Part shown: positions 21,497 to 32,519 of the stretch, piece after piece
Layout of the letters: each line of letters opens with the position of its first letter
Position numbering within the stretch: position 1 is the stretch's first letter
NCBI GenBank assembly: GCA_963971535.1
Contig: OZ020591.1
Span: 18,462,823 to 18,526,822 of the forward strand
Length of the DNA stretch: 64,000 bases
Direction of reading: 5' to 3'
Source: Notolepis coatsorum
Taxonomy: Eukaryota; Chordata; Actinopteri; Aulopiformes; Paralepididae
Notes under the pieces: model-generated
Told to the model about the DNA's origin: nothing
Database searches by the model: none
What the model saw: only the letters and a program-made list of their open reading frames with translations
Program-made: the position numbers and the translations under genes

Positions 21497-21715
21497 GCTT
21501 AGCTCCTTTCCAGGTGTTGGCCGTTCCAGGGAAGCCCCAAGCAGATGGGGCTATCTTAGTGGCCCAACCACATGCGACTGTGGCACAGAACCCCAGACCA
21601 TGGAGCACCTCCTTCCATATCCTCTGTTAGGTGGACCCTGCACAGCAAAGGACCTAGCACTCTACAACACCAAGGGACAGCCATGTGCCAAGCACTGGCT
21701 GGACGTTATATAAGC
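21497..21715 (+). mobile_element. LINE reverse transcriptase, extreme C-terminus
   Basis: A plus-strand frame reads PGVGRSREAPSRWGYL, then TTCDCGTEPQTMEHLL and CAKHWLDVI before a stop at 21,714. The pattern CxCG..QTMEHLL is typical of the last zinc-knuckle-like part of many LINE proteins. An A-rich 3' end follows to about 21,755. The inner palindrome edge falls at 21,551, in the middle of this piece. Confidence 0.7.
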
Positions 21716-22105
21716 TGAATAGCTTTGTATATGGACAGGAAAAGAAAAAGAAGAGCTCCTTTCTGGGTTTGCACTCGTCCATCATGTTCTCATGTCTCAG
21801 GCTCTCTCCTGCATGACCTCCCAGTCCGTGTTTTACTCAGGGCTGACCAGACGTGTGCACCAATCAAGGGGGGGTGACCTCATCGCCCAGCCGAAGGGCA
21901 TTGTCTCTGATTAGTACAACGTTGGGGAGAATGCAAGGGAAAAAACAACACACACACATACAGTAAACAAAAACAACAACATTTGAATGACCACAGCAAA
22001 CAAGAGGTGGACGCGGGCAAATTCTGCGGCATGGTCATGCTGGACCTACAAAAGGCCTTCGACACTGTCAATCACTCCATTCTGATTGACAAGCTAAAAG
22101 CAATA

Positions 22106-22230
22106 GACCTATCTCAAACCCTGCCCCTTTTCTTGATCCTCCAATCACAGCTGTCGCTTTGAGGAAGTCCGAGGTAAGCGACAGCTGTGATTGGAGGATC
22201 AAGAAAAGAGGGCAGGGTTTGAGATAGGTC
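22106..22230. mobile_element. Near-perfect hairpin insertion, 125 bp
   Basis: Arms 22,106-22,159 and 22,176-22,230 are complementary with a single extra base, around a 16-base loop. They begin GACCTATCTCAAACCCTGCC. The hairpin interrupts the LINE frame at KLKAI / GFDSLS, so it was inserted. It is too short to encode anything. Confidence 0.85.
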
Positions 22231-22742
22231 CATTGGTTTTGATAGTCTATCAGTTAGCTGGATGCAATCCTACCTGGAGGGGAGAGAACAGATGGTGGAG
22301 GTAAATGGTACTCTATCCCCCCCTCCCAGTGAGCTGTGGTGTTCCACAAGGAAGCATACTAGGACCGTTACTGTTCCCAATTTATGCAAATGACATGTCA
22401 GCTTGTGACTGCAACTTGTTCCTTCTCGCGGACAACTCAGCCCTGCTGGTCTCTGACAAGAACAAGTTACAGGTTGAAAAAACCCTCAGCTCGGAACTCT
22501 GCAGAATCTGCACCTGGCTCGCTGATAACAAACTGTCTATCATTACACCTGGGTAAACAGAGTCCATTCTCTTCGGTTCAAAAAACTAACTCAGCAAGAC
22601 CGACGGCTTCTCAGTTACAGTGGGTGACAATATTGTCACAAGGAAAGATGAAATTACATACCTAGGTTCCATACTAGAGGCAAATCTTTCCTGTGACAAA
22701 ATGGCATCCAATGTAATAAAAAAAGTCAACCAACGAACTAGA

Positions 22743-23172
22743 CCATCCCAATTTCGTGTATCCAATTCTCCCCTCCCCTGTCTTGAACGTTGCTCGACTA
22801 TGCCCCCCACTGGTTGGTTGTAGGGAGGATAGAAGCCTTGCATCACGTGTTCCCTCAGACACACGAGGAGGCAGCCTGTCGCATCTTTTCACCTGCCAGC
22901 GCGGACTCTCATTGGCGAGGTGTAACGCATGGGAGGCTCACACTTCCCTCGCCACTTCCTGTCTCTGCTGTGCAGGCGTCCCCCAACCGACCTGTAGGGG
23001 TCGCTGTCCACAACGTCCAATCCCCACCCATCAACTTCCACCCGCTGACTCTGCCAAATGAGCCAGTATGACGGACGGCCCAAGCCGAAGGCAATGCTGA
23101 CACCGGGATTCGAGACCGGAGTCTCTTGCATTGGTGACGAGCGCAATCTCTGCTACACCACCCAGCCGCCCC
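22743..23172 (-). mobile_element. tRNA-headed SINE in the LINE
   Basis: It is flanked by the 12-bp duplication CAACGAACTAGA (22,731-22,742 and 23,173-23,184). On the minus strand it starts GGGCGGCTGGGTGGTGTAGC and resembles the SINE at 11,889-12,375 along its length. Removing it restores the LINE frame NQRTR / FLYRI. Confidence 0.9.
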
Positions 23173-23418
23173 CAACGAACTAGATTCTTGTACCGGATCT
23201 CCTCTCTGGTAAACAGGAATACACTGAAGACTCTGGCAGGAGCACTCATTCAAGGGTACTACGACTATGCTTGCACCTCATGGTACCAAAGCACCTCAAA
23301 GGCACTAAAAACAAGATTACAAACATCACAAAACAAACTGGTCAGACTACTGCTTGACCTTACTACTAGAACCCACCTCACCCCTGCCCACTTTGACAAC
23401 CTAGGATGGCTTAGAGTA

Positions 23419-23757
23419 GGGGCAGCGGTGGCCTAAAGGTTAGAGAAGCGGGTTTGTGACCGGAAGGTCGCTGGTTCGATACCCCGGACCGGCAGGAAAA
23501 ATCTGGGCTGGGGAAGTGAATTAATAACTCTCTCCTATCCCCTTAACACCAACCGCTGAAGTGTCCTTGAGCAAGGCACTTAACCCATAACTGCTCCAGT
23601 GGAGTTGCTCAGTGGCCAACGTGGCAGACTGTGGTTGTACTGGGCAGATCCCAGGTGTGAATGGAACTGTGTGAATGTGAAGCAGGGCGTTCCTGAAAAA
23701 GAGCATCAGCTCAGCGAACCTACCCTGGGTAAATAAAGGTTAATAAATAAATAATAG
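23419..23757 (+). mobile_element. tRNA-headed core-type SINE in the LINE
   Basis: The head has GTGGCCTAAAGGTTAGAG (box A region) and GGTTCGATACC (box B). The middle has TGTCCTTGAGCAAGGCAC, a conserved core of a widespread fish SINE group. The tail is GGTAAATAAAGGTTAATAAA. It splits the LINE between GWLRV and QQLAMGL. Confidence 0.85.
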
Positions 23758-24455
23758 ACAAAAGAGTACAGCAACTTGCAATGGGCCTGGTCTACAAGAT
23801 ACACTACACCACTAAGGTACCCATGTACATGTCAAAATACTTACCAAAGGTCAGTGAATACCACGACTACAACACCAGAGGGAGCTCCACAAATCATGTT
23901 AAACCCAGATTCGGCTCAAACAAGGGACTAAACACGTTTCGCAATTATGCCACATCAATGTGGAACGCCCTACCCACAGCTGTAAAGGAATGTGAATCAC
24001 TACCCACCTTCAAAACCTCGCTAAAAGAGCACCTACGGGAGGCTGCAATTCAAAACTGGCCCCTGTAAACGCCCAAACCCAACCCCCTCCAATGTACAGT
24101 TTACCCCCGCCTACCCAAGCCCCCCTCCCGCCCCACCCACCCAACCACCTCCAATGTACAGTTTCCCCACCTATCCAACCCCCCCCTCAACCCACCTACC
24201 CAACCTCCTCCAGTGTACAGTTTCTTCCCCCTCAAATGTATATACTCTCTTTTTAGACTATTTTTGTATCACAAACAGTACTGTATATTTGTAGATCTGG
24301 TATGCCATAAATGTATAGATGTAGCAGTACTGTCTATATGTATGTCATTATGTTATGATGAATTGAAAATGGGGGACCCTGATGTAAATAAGACGAAAGT
24401 CTTTCTCTGGTCTGCATCCCCTTCTGTATTGTACCCATTCTGCAATCTGTTCATT

Positions 24456-24488
<33 letters not shown>

Positions 24489-24489
<1 letters not shown>

Positions 24490-24660
24490 CGTTAAAGGAA
24501 AATGCTGTAGTCATAGATGAAATCCCTTCTGGGGTTATAATGCTCTTAAAAGATGCAACAAAACAAGGACCTGTGTTACTGGTTCTGACTCCAGTTGATA
24601 CTCCTGTGGGTCAGATGTGCTTTTTGTCTACCAGAAATAACAACAGAGGTAAAAACATTT
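24489..24660 (+). other. Exon-like frame of unknown origin
   Basis: About 50 codons are open between the LINE tail and 24,651 (VVIDEIPSGVIMLLKDATKQ, then VLTPVDTPVGQMCFLS), ending at AGAGGTAAAA, a good splice-donor match. I do not recognise the peptide. There is no upstream pyrimidine tract because the LINE tail abuts it. It may be a fragment of an old gene or of a transposon protein. Confidence 0.3.
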
Positions 24661-25106
24661 AAAGAGATTTCTATTTAAATATCTGCTGCTGTTTATTTCC
24701 AAAGGGGCGGGGCGTGGGGTGCCGCGTGACGTAGCTGATTGGTCCGGCCCTCCCTGACGTCACCAGGAAATACGGAAATGTCATGCAGTATAAACATCAA
24801 AGATGTAGTTATGATACTGCATACTTATAAAATTTCTATTTTTTAAAGATGTTTTTTTTTACAAACCGCTTGAATCATAGCCACGTTAATAATGCTTGTA
24901 ATAAACCAACCCGTTTGTAAATCCGTCAATATTTCAGCGAGTTATGAGTATTTTTGTCTGTGCAGCTCACTCACTCTCACTCAAGGCTGACTCTCCCAAG
25001 ATAGCGGCGGTTCAGTGATGTCGCTCTCCATTGGCCGGCAGCGCGGGCAAGCTATCTAGTGTTCTATATATATCTATGGTCCTAGCCGCGTTATTTTATT
25101 CCGTAG
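24661..25106. other. Intergenic, GC-rich then AT-rich
   Basis: A GC-rich stretch with TGACGTCA and TGATTGGT motifs (24,700-24,770) is followed by AT-rich DNA. The right edge is the TTCCGTAG target duplication of the hAT at 25,107. No gene is recognised. Confidence 0.45.
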
Positions 25107-25914
25107 CAGTGGCGGCTCTACCACTAGGGGCGCTAGGGCGCCGACCCACCTGCTGGCCAGCTGCTGTTAAATCAGAGAAGAAGACAATAAAACTTTTTCG
25201 TTTTTGTGTTTTATAGCCCTATAAATAATATAAACATGTTTAAAATTAATAATATTTACTCATTTTAAGTGTTTGTATTTCCAATGCACAATATAACGTT
25301 ATTATCTAAATTAAAAAAACATCGTTTTCCAGTTTGATCGCTGTCTCCGTCACAGCCAATCAGTGCATACGGCGTTGTGCGTTGAAATATGACTATGTTG
25401 GAATCCGAGCGCGATTTGAAGCGGTCTAGAAAGCAGCGTGAACTTCCGTGAGAATTTCCATAGCCGCATTTCGCGGAGACGCTCTCTGATTGGCCGACGC
25501 CAGTATTTTTTTCCATGGCAGAATTTCACAGAGACGATCTCTGATTGGCCGAATCCAATTTCTAATGTTCCAATTCTAGCTTCTAGCTTGGTTCCTAGTT
25601 GGTCTAGGACTGTTGTTTGTCTTAGAGCGTGCCGTGCCGTGACTGCAAGTTCTTTAGACTGTTAAGCTTAGGCACTCTTTCAAAGTTGGTTAAGGTTAGA
25701 GTTTGTCTTAGAGCATGGCGATAGAACGCCAGGTAGTTTGCAGTCTGTTCGAGCGGAAATGGACAAAGGAATGTACTTGTTGAGTGTTGTGCTAACGTCG
25801 ACGAGCTCAGCTGAGCTAACACTTGGCTAACAAGCTATATGGCGGATTATACACGTTTATCAAGCTCTCCTGCCCTGGACGTTTCAACTAAACAGTGAGT
25901 CTCTCTCTCTCTCT

Positions 25915-26220
25915 CTCTAACGTTAGTAGTACTACTAGGCTGGTGCGGGCTAACTGGCTATCGTTCTGGCAGCTAACGTTAGTAGTACTAGGCTGGTGCG
26001 GGCTAACTGGCTATCGTTCTGGCAGCTAACGTTAGTAGTACTAGGCTGGTGCGGGCTAACTGGCTATCGTTCTGGCAGCTAACGTTAGTAGTACTAGGCT
26101 GGTGCGGGCTAACTGGCTATCGTTCTGGGAGCTAACGTTAGTAGTACTAGGCTATCGTTCCGTGATTTGTTTACTTGGTAACACGGGTTGCTAAGGAATT
26201 TAGGTTCGAGGTTGAAGAAA
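25915..26220. repeat. Minisatellite GCTAACGTTAGTAGTACTAG, about four units
   Basis: The same unit as at 17,405-17,930 is followed by the same 60-bp flank, and then CT repeats. It lies inside another hAT element. Confidence 0.9.
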
Positions 26221-26254
<34 letters not shown>

Positions 26255-26426
26255 GCTTAACGTTAACGTTTGTAAATAGTTTTTTTTAGGAGCAGTACTA
26301 CTGCTGGCCATTCATGAAGCGAGACATTGCTGATTGTTTATTTATCGATGGCTCATTGATTTAACTACTGCAGCTCTCTCGGATTGAAAATACGTGGATT
26401 ATGGCTTGTTCAATATCGTCTATGTT

Positions 26427-26560
26427 TGAATGAATGAATGAATGAGAACTTTATTAACAGATTGCAGAATGGGTACAATACACACAATTGTTAAGGGGAT
26501 GCAGACCAGAGAAAGACGTTTGTCTTGTTTACATCAGGGTCCCAGATTTTCGATTCATAT
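26427..26560 (-). mobile_element. CR1-type LINE 3' tail fragment
   Basis: On the minus strand it ends with the ATTCATTCATTC tail and carries CTGATGTAAACAAGAC, GTCTTTCTCTGGTCTGCATC and TACCCATTCTGCAATC, the 3' end shared with the LINE at 21,976-24,488. Confidence 0.8.
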
Positions 26561-26809
26561 CGATAGTTTAATAGCTAGCCTTGGCTCGTTTAACAATATG
26601 CAAAATATGTGTACAGCCCTGTACTCATACTGAAGTTATTCTTGGTATATAATAGGTCTGATTGTGTAACGAATCGATTCCACGTCGCGCTGTGTGTGAG
26701 AGAGAGAAGGAGAGAGGGAGAGATCTGCCTGTGTTTGTAGACGGGCGAGTTTTGTTTCTAACTTTTCTATTTATATATTGTGTTTCAAGTTGTGAATTAG
26801 AGTCTAGAC

Positions 26810-27749
26810 CAGGGGTGGGCAATTATTTTTCCCGGGGGGCCGAATGAGCAACTGAAAATATGTTGGGGGGCCGGGCCAAAATTCCAAACTCAATTATGCA
26901 TAATATACATTTTATTTCTATATAAAAAGCAGTAAATGGCATTGTTTTGACCCCTGGTAAGAGTGTATGTTATTATTTGGCAATTAAAAGGTGAGGTTAG
27001 CTTTCAAAAATATAATTTATTCAAATAGAATTTATTTCCAAAATGATAAACAAAATGTGAAACATTAATAACAAAGGGCATTTTGAGTTTCATATACTAT
27101 TGAAACAAGGATTTTCTTAGCTTTCTAAAGACATCACATCATCTTATAGCAAAAATAAACAAGACATGTCACTGAACTGTGTAAAGAAAAGTGTCCCAGT
27201 TTTGTAGCCTTTTTTTTTTTACTTTACATGCCTATATTAAACATTTAATGTTTTCAGAACTGCAAAAAAAAGAAAAAAAAATATCAAGTGTCCCATTTCA
27301 CTTGTTATATTTCCACATTTTAGTGTTTTTCAGTTATTTTTTTTTCATTCAGTGTGAGAAATCCAGTCTCTGTTGAGCTTTAACAAGTCCATCAAAGTCA
27401 GGTTGCATGTCTGAGGTGGAGATGCGAAGCACAGCTGCCAGATGTTCATCAGTGAGAGAGGATCTGTACCTGGACTTGGTAAACGTCATGACTGAGAATG
27501 TCTGTTCACATATGTAGGTGGATCCAAAGAGAACCAACATCTTCTGAGAATGTCTCCTAAGCGTATACTGTGCGTGTGAACGTTGACATAAAAAAAAAAA
27601 AACAAAAACAAAAAAAAATATTAAAAAAAAATATATATATTAAATTTTTTTTTTTTTTTTTTTTTCATTATCATGTAATCTTTCGCGGGCCGGTCAGAAT
27701 CATCCCGCGGGCCGGATCCGGCCCGCGGGCCGTACAATGCCCAGGTCTG
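26810..27749 (-). mobile_element. Charlie-type hAT, deletion derivative
   Basis: The left end CAGGGGTGGGCAATTA and the right end CAGACCTGGGCATTGTACGG (read inward) are flanked by GTCTAGAC on both sides (26,802-26,809 and 27,750-27,757), an 8-bp hAT duplication. It retains only the last part of the transposase and is nested inside the larger hAT. Confidence 0.9.
27349..27540 (-). pseudogene. Charlie hAT transposase, C-terminal 63 codons
   Basis: The frame reads MLVLFGSTYICEQTFSVMTF, then SSLTDEHLAAVLRIS and ends LDFSH. This is the hAT dimerisation region found in GTF2IRD2/ZBED-like proteins. It is identical in translation to the homologous part of the element at 33,388 except where that copy is frameshifted. 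The rest of the enzyme is missing. Confidence 0.85.
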
Positions 27750-27961
27750 GTCTAGACTATACTTTATTTGACTGGTTGTGTGTTGTTGTAGTAACAGCTG
27801 AGCGACTCGTTCATAAGAGCCGATTCATTGCCGTGAGCGTGAGTCGAATCGCTCACGTCTTGCCATGAGTGTTGCGTGGTACTGTACTGTACATGTTTGC
27901 ATTTTGCAAAATGTTTGGTATAGCGCCCCTAGTGGCGAAGTACCCACCGGCCGCCACTGTT

Positions 27962-28316
27962 CCGTAGCCGTATTTTGCGGAGACGCTCTCTGATTGGCCA
28001 CTTCATGTGACATGTGCGCCCAATCGTGTGACGCCTGTTTCTACACTGGTTAAGCTTAGGCACTCTTTCGAAGTTGGTTAAGGTTAGAGTTTGTCTTAGA
28101 GCGGGGCGATAGAACACCAGCCCTGATTCCAAACTCTAACCATAACCAACTTCGAAAGAGTCGCCTAAGCTTAACCAGTGATAAACTAGGCGTTAGGTAG
28201 TTTGCAGGCTGTTAGACCCGGAAATGGGCAAAGACACAGCTCGTCACGCGATTGGGCGCACATGTCAGTGGCCAATCAGAGAGCGTCTCCGCAAAATGCG
28301 GCTACGGAAAAAAAGA
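27962..28316. mobile_element. Fold-back MITE
   Basis: Inverted ends CCGTAGCCGTATTTTGCGGA / CCGTAGCCGCATTTTGCGGA (read from the right) continue through GACGCTCTCTGATTGGCCAC. The middle also folds: GTTAAGCTTAGGC...CTTTCGAAGTTGGTTA is answered by CTTCGAAAGAGTCGCCTAAG. Related sequence occurs at 25,380-25,760 and 41,434-41,832. Confidence 0.75.
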
Positions 28317-28672
28317 ACGCACGCTAGCCGCGTCTATTCGAAGCCCAAACAACTCTTATTTCCACGTTCGAGTTTTGCGCTCTGATTGGCCACTGACCTA
28401 CGCTATTACGCCCCCCCTTGGCGGCGTAGCCAGTTCACCTCCAAGAAACTACGCTCTTGCCTGAGTCGTGAAACGCCGCGCTGTGAAGCACCTCTGTATT
28501 AAATGCCGGTTCATTCATGCTTTGAGGCACAATTCCTGACAGGATTTTATAATATTGTATTTTATAATATTGTAGCTTGACAATTTTAAGAAACTACGCT
28601 CTCAGCTGAGAGTCAAGAAACTACGCTCTCAGCTGCACCTCTGTGAGTCTAGAGGACTATGGGCAGTACAAT

Positions 28673-28812
28673 CAGGGGCGTAGCTGGGGGGGGGGGTAGC
28701 TTAGGATGATTCCAAGGGCCCAGCACTGGGGGGGGGGGCCCAAATTTGTATTTTTTTTTTTTTTCACTCGGGTGTATTATTGATGCTCTCATTGATACTA
28801 TGTTTGTTTCTG

Positions 28813-28859
<47 letters not shown>

Positions 28860-29118
28860 ATATATAGAGAGAGAGGGGGGGCTTTGGTAGACTATTGCAT
28901 TGGTCCATTCATTGAAGATGAACGCAATGCGACATCCTTTACTAGGCTCACCCACCAACAGTGCAGGTGCTGAACTGCTGATCCGAATGTATAGGTAAAA
29001 ACCATATTATGCGTTTTCATCAATAAAAAAATGGCACAAAAAAAATCCGCTTGCGCGCATACGCGCGCTCGCATTCACTGGGGGCTCATCGGGCCCAGAA
29101 TCTGGAGCTACACCCCTG
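28673..29118. mobile_element. hAT MITE with GT microsatellite
   Basis: The ends CAGGGGCGTAGCT / CAGGGGTGTAGCT are inverted and flanked by AGTACAAT (28,665-28,672 and 29,119-29,126). The next tandem unit, GGGCAGTACAATTAC at 29,269, shows the empty site. Inside are two poly-G runs and a (GT)n tract at 28,816-28,858. Confidence 0.9.
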
Positions 29119-29510
29119 AGTACAATTACTTTCTCAGTCAGTGCTAAGTGCAGTCATCTTATGCAGCATCACTTTTCACATCAAAACAAACGTAGAACTG
29201 TAATGTGGACGTTCGCATATTATTAACATTGACAAACATATTTACAATCTATGAATGCCAATTTCATGGGCAGTACAATTACTTTCTCAGTCAGTGCTAA
29301 GTGCAGTCATCTTATGCAGCATCACCTTTCACATCAAAACAGAAGTAGAACTGTAATGTGGACGTTCGCATATTATTAACATTGACAAACATATTTACAA
29401 TTAGCATTTTATAAAGTAGAACTGTAATGTTTACTTTCTCAGTCAGTGCTAAGTGCAGCATTCCTTTTCACATCAAAACAAAAGTAGAACTGGAATGTGG
29501 ACTTTCTCAT
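29119..29510. repeat. Tandem repeat, about 155-bp unit, 2.5-3 copies
   Basis: Units begin at TTACTTTCTCAGTCAGTGCT (about 29,125, 29,278 and 29,431) and share GCAGCATCAC.TTTCACATCA and GTAGAACTGTAATGTGGACG. The third unit is shortened. Confidence 0.85.
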
Positions 29511-29699
29511 ATTATGTCACAGTGTGTGTAAATGTGCCTGTGGATTATACGTGCCCCATGTAAAATATTTAAACAACCATTAAGCAGTGTTGGGCAAGTT
29601 ACTCAGGTAGTATAGGAGTTTGCTGAAAGCAGGATGAGAGAGCGTAGATTTCAGTGTGTATCATTTAAATGCATAGTGAGACAAACAACAAACCAAAAC

Positions 29700-29955
29700 A
29701 TTGACATCTAACTTATCTTTAGATATTTACTCAACCTCTAATGTCTAACTATGAATGAACACAACACTCTAACTTACCATCTTTAGATAATAAAGTACTC
29801 AACCTCTACTGTCTTTAACTATGAATGAACACAACACTAACTTACCATCTTTAGATAATAAAGTACTCAACATCTACTGTCTTTAACTACAGTATGAATG
29901 AACACAACACTCTAACTTACCATCTTTAGATAATAAAGTACTCAACCTCTACTGT
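29700..29955. repeat. Tandem repeat, about 62-bp unit, four copies
   Basis: Each unit holds AACTATGAATGAACACAACA, CTTACCATCTTTAGATAATA and AAGTACTCAACCTCTACTGT. No coding sequence is present. Confidence 0.85.
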
Positions 29956-29981
29956 CTAAAAATTTAAAAGCCAATTAACGA

Positions 29982-30298
29982 ATGGAGAAGGATGGCATCC
30001 CGATAGAAGATGCAGCACATACCTGCTCGCAGGTAGATCGGTCTACATGTAAAGTATATGCGTCAGGGATATATGTGCACAATGTATAGTATAGTATCTT
30101 TCTTTTTTCGTAAGTCTTTTTTTAATTTCCATGTCAGTTTTTAATGTATTTGTATGAGTCTTGTACATGTTTTGTATGTTCTTACAAAAAAAGAAAAAGG
30201 CAAATCTTGGACGTTGCATACTGTGATGTGGAAAAATATGTTTTGAATATTTGAGATTTGTGCAAAAAATATATAAAATAATAATAAAAAAAAAAAGT
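29982..30298 (+). mobile_element. 5'-truncated L1-like LINE tail
   Basis: About 317 bases ending in an A-rich tail (AATAATAAAAAAAAAAAGT) are flanked by CAATTAACGA at 29,972-29,981 and 30,299-30,308. The long direct repeats and A tail mark target-primed reverse transcription. Only 3' non-coding LINE sequence is present. Confidence 0.7.
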
Positions 30299-30474
30299 CA
30301 ATTAACGACTGATGGCTGTTTGTTGTAGAGGTGAACTAAAGTCACGGAAACAGCTGTTATTTGAGGAAGATAACTGGCGTACATAAGGGGGGCGTAATAG
30401 CGTAGGTCAGTGGCCAATCAGAGCGCAAAACTCGAATGCGGAAATACGAGTTGTTTGGGCTTCGAATAGACGCG

Positions 30475-30767
30475 TAAGGGGCTGAGGAGAATGGTGATCA
30501 ATGGATTCTATGTTCCTGCCTGTTGGCTCCCCCCAATGGAGAGAAGAAGACTGACAGCTGCACACATGCAGACCCACACACAGCTGTCTTTCAATTAGCA
30601 ATCAGCATGCCTCTCAAAGAGGACAGACCAAGAACATCAGAGGGTGTCTTGGAATGGAGAGTGGGAGAGCTGTGGGGAGACAACCAAACTGTGAGTTAAC
30701 AGCCGGTAAGCCGGACAGCGGCCCGGCCTAGTTAAAGACTGGACTATAGCAAAGATCGTTAGGTGCT
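30475..30767. other. Intergenic, no gene seen
   Basis: Ordinary-composition DNA lies between the inverted-end element and the Gypsy fossil. It may include outer parts of that fossil, but I see no identifiable feature. Confidence 0.4.
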
Positions 30768-32399
30768 TCACTGGGAGCCAGTATGATTTTTTATCAGAAA
30801 ATGGGGATATGAGAGTTTACTCACCCCGGGAGCCAGTTTCCCTTCTATCTCTTGCACATTGCTCCGAGCATGCAGCAGATTGGGATCCCCCAACTGGGCC
30901 GTACCAAACTGTCCTCTCAACCGGGGTAAGGGCTGGGCTCCCTGCTCGGCTTCCCCCGAGCTCACTTCATCTGGAAAGGAAGCAAATGGGTTCTCCAACT
31001 CCTCTTCTGAGCTGGGCCCTGTGGAGCTCTGGTCATCGTTCTCCGGAGCAACACACACCAGCTTGGAGGCCTCTCCTCCTGGGGAATACACCTTTGGGGA
31101 AGTTAGTACACGTTTGCGTCCTTTTGAGGTTACATTACATCGAGTATATTGAGTTCTCTCGCTCACCTTTTTCCTCCGGTATAGTTTCTCATAGAGGGGG
31201 CAGTCTCGGCCAACCAGCACCGGGACGGGGAGACGGGGAACCACTCCCACCTTCAGTTCACAGGTACCCTGAGGTGTGGTGAGCTGAATCGTACCCACAG
31301 GATATTCCCTGGTATCCCCATGAACACAGGACACAGGTATCGACTCACCAGGTTCCAGCTGGTCAAGGAGATGGGGTTGGACCAGTGAGACTGAACTACC
31401 TGAATCCACCAGTGCTCCTGCATCCTTTCCATTTATTTTTACCGGCACTGGGGAGGGGAGCATTCGGTGGCCCAACAGGAGTCCAGTAGGTGGCAAGGCC
31501 TCCCTGAGCCTCCACCGGCCGAGGCTGGAGTAGGCATGGATTCGTCCCTTGTGGGGCAGTCCCAGGCGAGGTGTCCCACCTCTCCACACTCAAAGCACCT
31601 CCTCCTATCCCCAAGTACTGGGAACCGTCTGCGTCTCAGCACCTGGTCTTCTCGCTCTGGTTCTTTTTCCCACACTAGGGCCTTCCCTGGGACTTTCCTG
31701 TTTTCCCCAGCCTCTGGTGGCTCAGTCCTTCCTGACTTTAGCAGTTCAATTGTGACCTGGTGGCTTTCAACAAGATTGACCAGATCATCAATCCCGGTTG
31801 GGTTACCATGGCTCACCATTTTCTTGGCATCATAGGGTAATGTACGGATACATTTGTCCATAACCACTCTCAACAACACACTCACCCCCTCTGGGTCATT
31901 AGTCAGCCAGGATTTGCCCAAACGAGCTAGGTCATACAGCTGGGCTCTGGCAGACATCTCTGAAGTGTATTTCCACTCATGAAATGTTTGAGCTCGAGCA
32001 TGCAGGCTATAACCATACCTAGCCAAAGTCTCTTTTTTTAGATGGGTATATACCTTATTGTTCAGGGGAGAGGTCAAGATAGGCATGCTGCGCAGGCCCG
32101 GTGAGAAAAGGTCCAATGAGATCTGCCCAGGTGTCCTCAGCCCACTTTTCCCTGGTGGCTGTTCGTTCAAATGCCAGAAAATAGGCTTCCACATCATCAT
32201 TTTCAGTCATCTTGGGGATAAACCTGCTCGGGTTGGGTTGTCCCCCAGCTCCACTGTGCTGGGTAGGGCCTGGCGCCGTACCTTTCTTCATCTCTGCATA
32301 CATGAGAGCATTCTGCTGCCTTTGTTCTGCCAGGAGCTCCCGGTGCACAGCCTTCTGCTCCTCATTGGCCTTTAACAGCTGCATCACCAGGTTCTCCAT
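30768..32399 (-). mobile_element. Ty3/Gypsy fossil: gag and protease part only, broken
   Basis: The minus strand holds, in order, a gag-like region (from 32,399), a CCHC zinc knuckle (CFECGEVGHLAWDCP, near 31,590) and an aspartic protease motif (ALVDSGSSVSLV, near 31,400). Reverse transcriptase, integrase and LTRs are not seen. The element is broken, with about two or more breaks plus loss of its pol and ends. It is of a different lineage from the young element at 55,236, and probably old, since it is a partial remnant next to other remnants. Confidence 0.8.
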
Positions 32400-32519
32400 G
32401 CTGCTCCTAACAGTGTTTGATTATTGTACAAATTGCAATGCCCACATCTCCACCAATGTAATGGCCAGGGCCATTGCCCAGCGGGGAGCTAAAGCTGTTT
32501 GACTGTGTGTTTGATTATT

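Larger units (their letters stand above)
9463..21551 (+). repeat. Inner palindrome arm, left copy
   Basis: This arm matches 40,190-32,804 on the other strand: the intron, the zinc-finger gene, a SINE, the AGTAGTATAC repeats, and non-coding DNA through 19,570 and again 21,440-21,551. Over about 107 bases from 13,003 I count three differences. Insertions private to this arm are the SINE at 11,889, the LINE at 13,407, the CCWGG elements and the hAT at 17,133. Confidence 0.9.
21976..24488 (+). mobile_element. CR1/L2-type LINE carrying three later insertions
   Basis: Pieces of one reverse transcriptase run in order: GMVMLDLQKAFDTVNHSIL (22,030), SYLEGREQMVEVNGTLS and CGVPQGSILGPLLFPIYAND (22,270-22,395), LADNKLSI, DEITYLGSILEANLS, then FLYRISSLVNRNTLKTLAGA (23,185), and the C-terminus 23,781-24,068 ending EAAIQNWPL. 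The catalytic YADD position reads LADN. Frame changes also lie between segments (for example near 22,555), so it is dead. Insertions are a hairpin (22,106), a minus SINE (22,743) and a plus SINE (23,419). The 3' region repeats AATGTACAGTTT and ends in CAATCAATCAATC at 24,457-24,488. Confidence 0.85.
25107..27959. mobile_element. hAT element, 2.85 kb, non-autonomous, hosting other repeats
   Basis: The ends are inverted: CAGTGGCGGCTCTACC on the left, CAGTGGCGGCCGGTGG read from the right, and both continue to CACTAGGGGCGCTA. It is flanked by TTCCGTAG at 25,099-25,106 and 27,960-27,967. Inside are GATTGGCC-rich pieces, a minisatellite, a reversed LINE tail (26,427-26,560), a GA/CT tract and a complete Charlie-type hAT. 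No transposase of its own is visible. It was inserted into the edge of the fold-back at 27,962. Confidence 0.85.
28329..30474. mobile_element. 2.1-kb element with inverted ends of about 100 bp
   Basis: The left edge CGCGTCTATTCGAAGCCCAA and its reverse complement at the right edge continue for about 100 bases, through GCTCTGATTGGCCACTGACC. The interior is non-coding tandem repeats, a hAT MITE and a LINE fragment. The superfamily is unclear and I did not find a clear target duplication. Confidence 0.65.

Noticed and set aside
21552-22000. Continuation of the palindrome past 21,551
   Set aside because: The right arm diverges at CAGATGGGGC into an unrelated LINE 3' region near 32,803, so the inner edge is there.
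28816-28858. GT microsatellite as a possible regulatory element
   Set aside because: It is a simple repeat inside a hAT MITE with no nearby gene.
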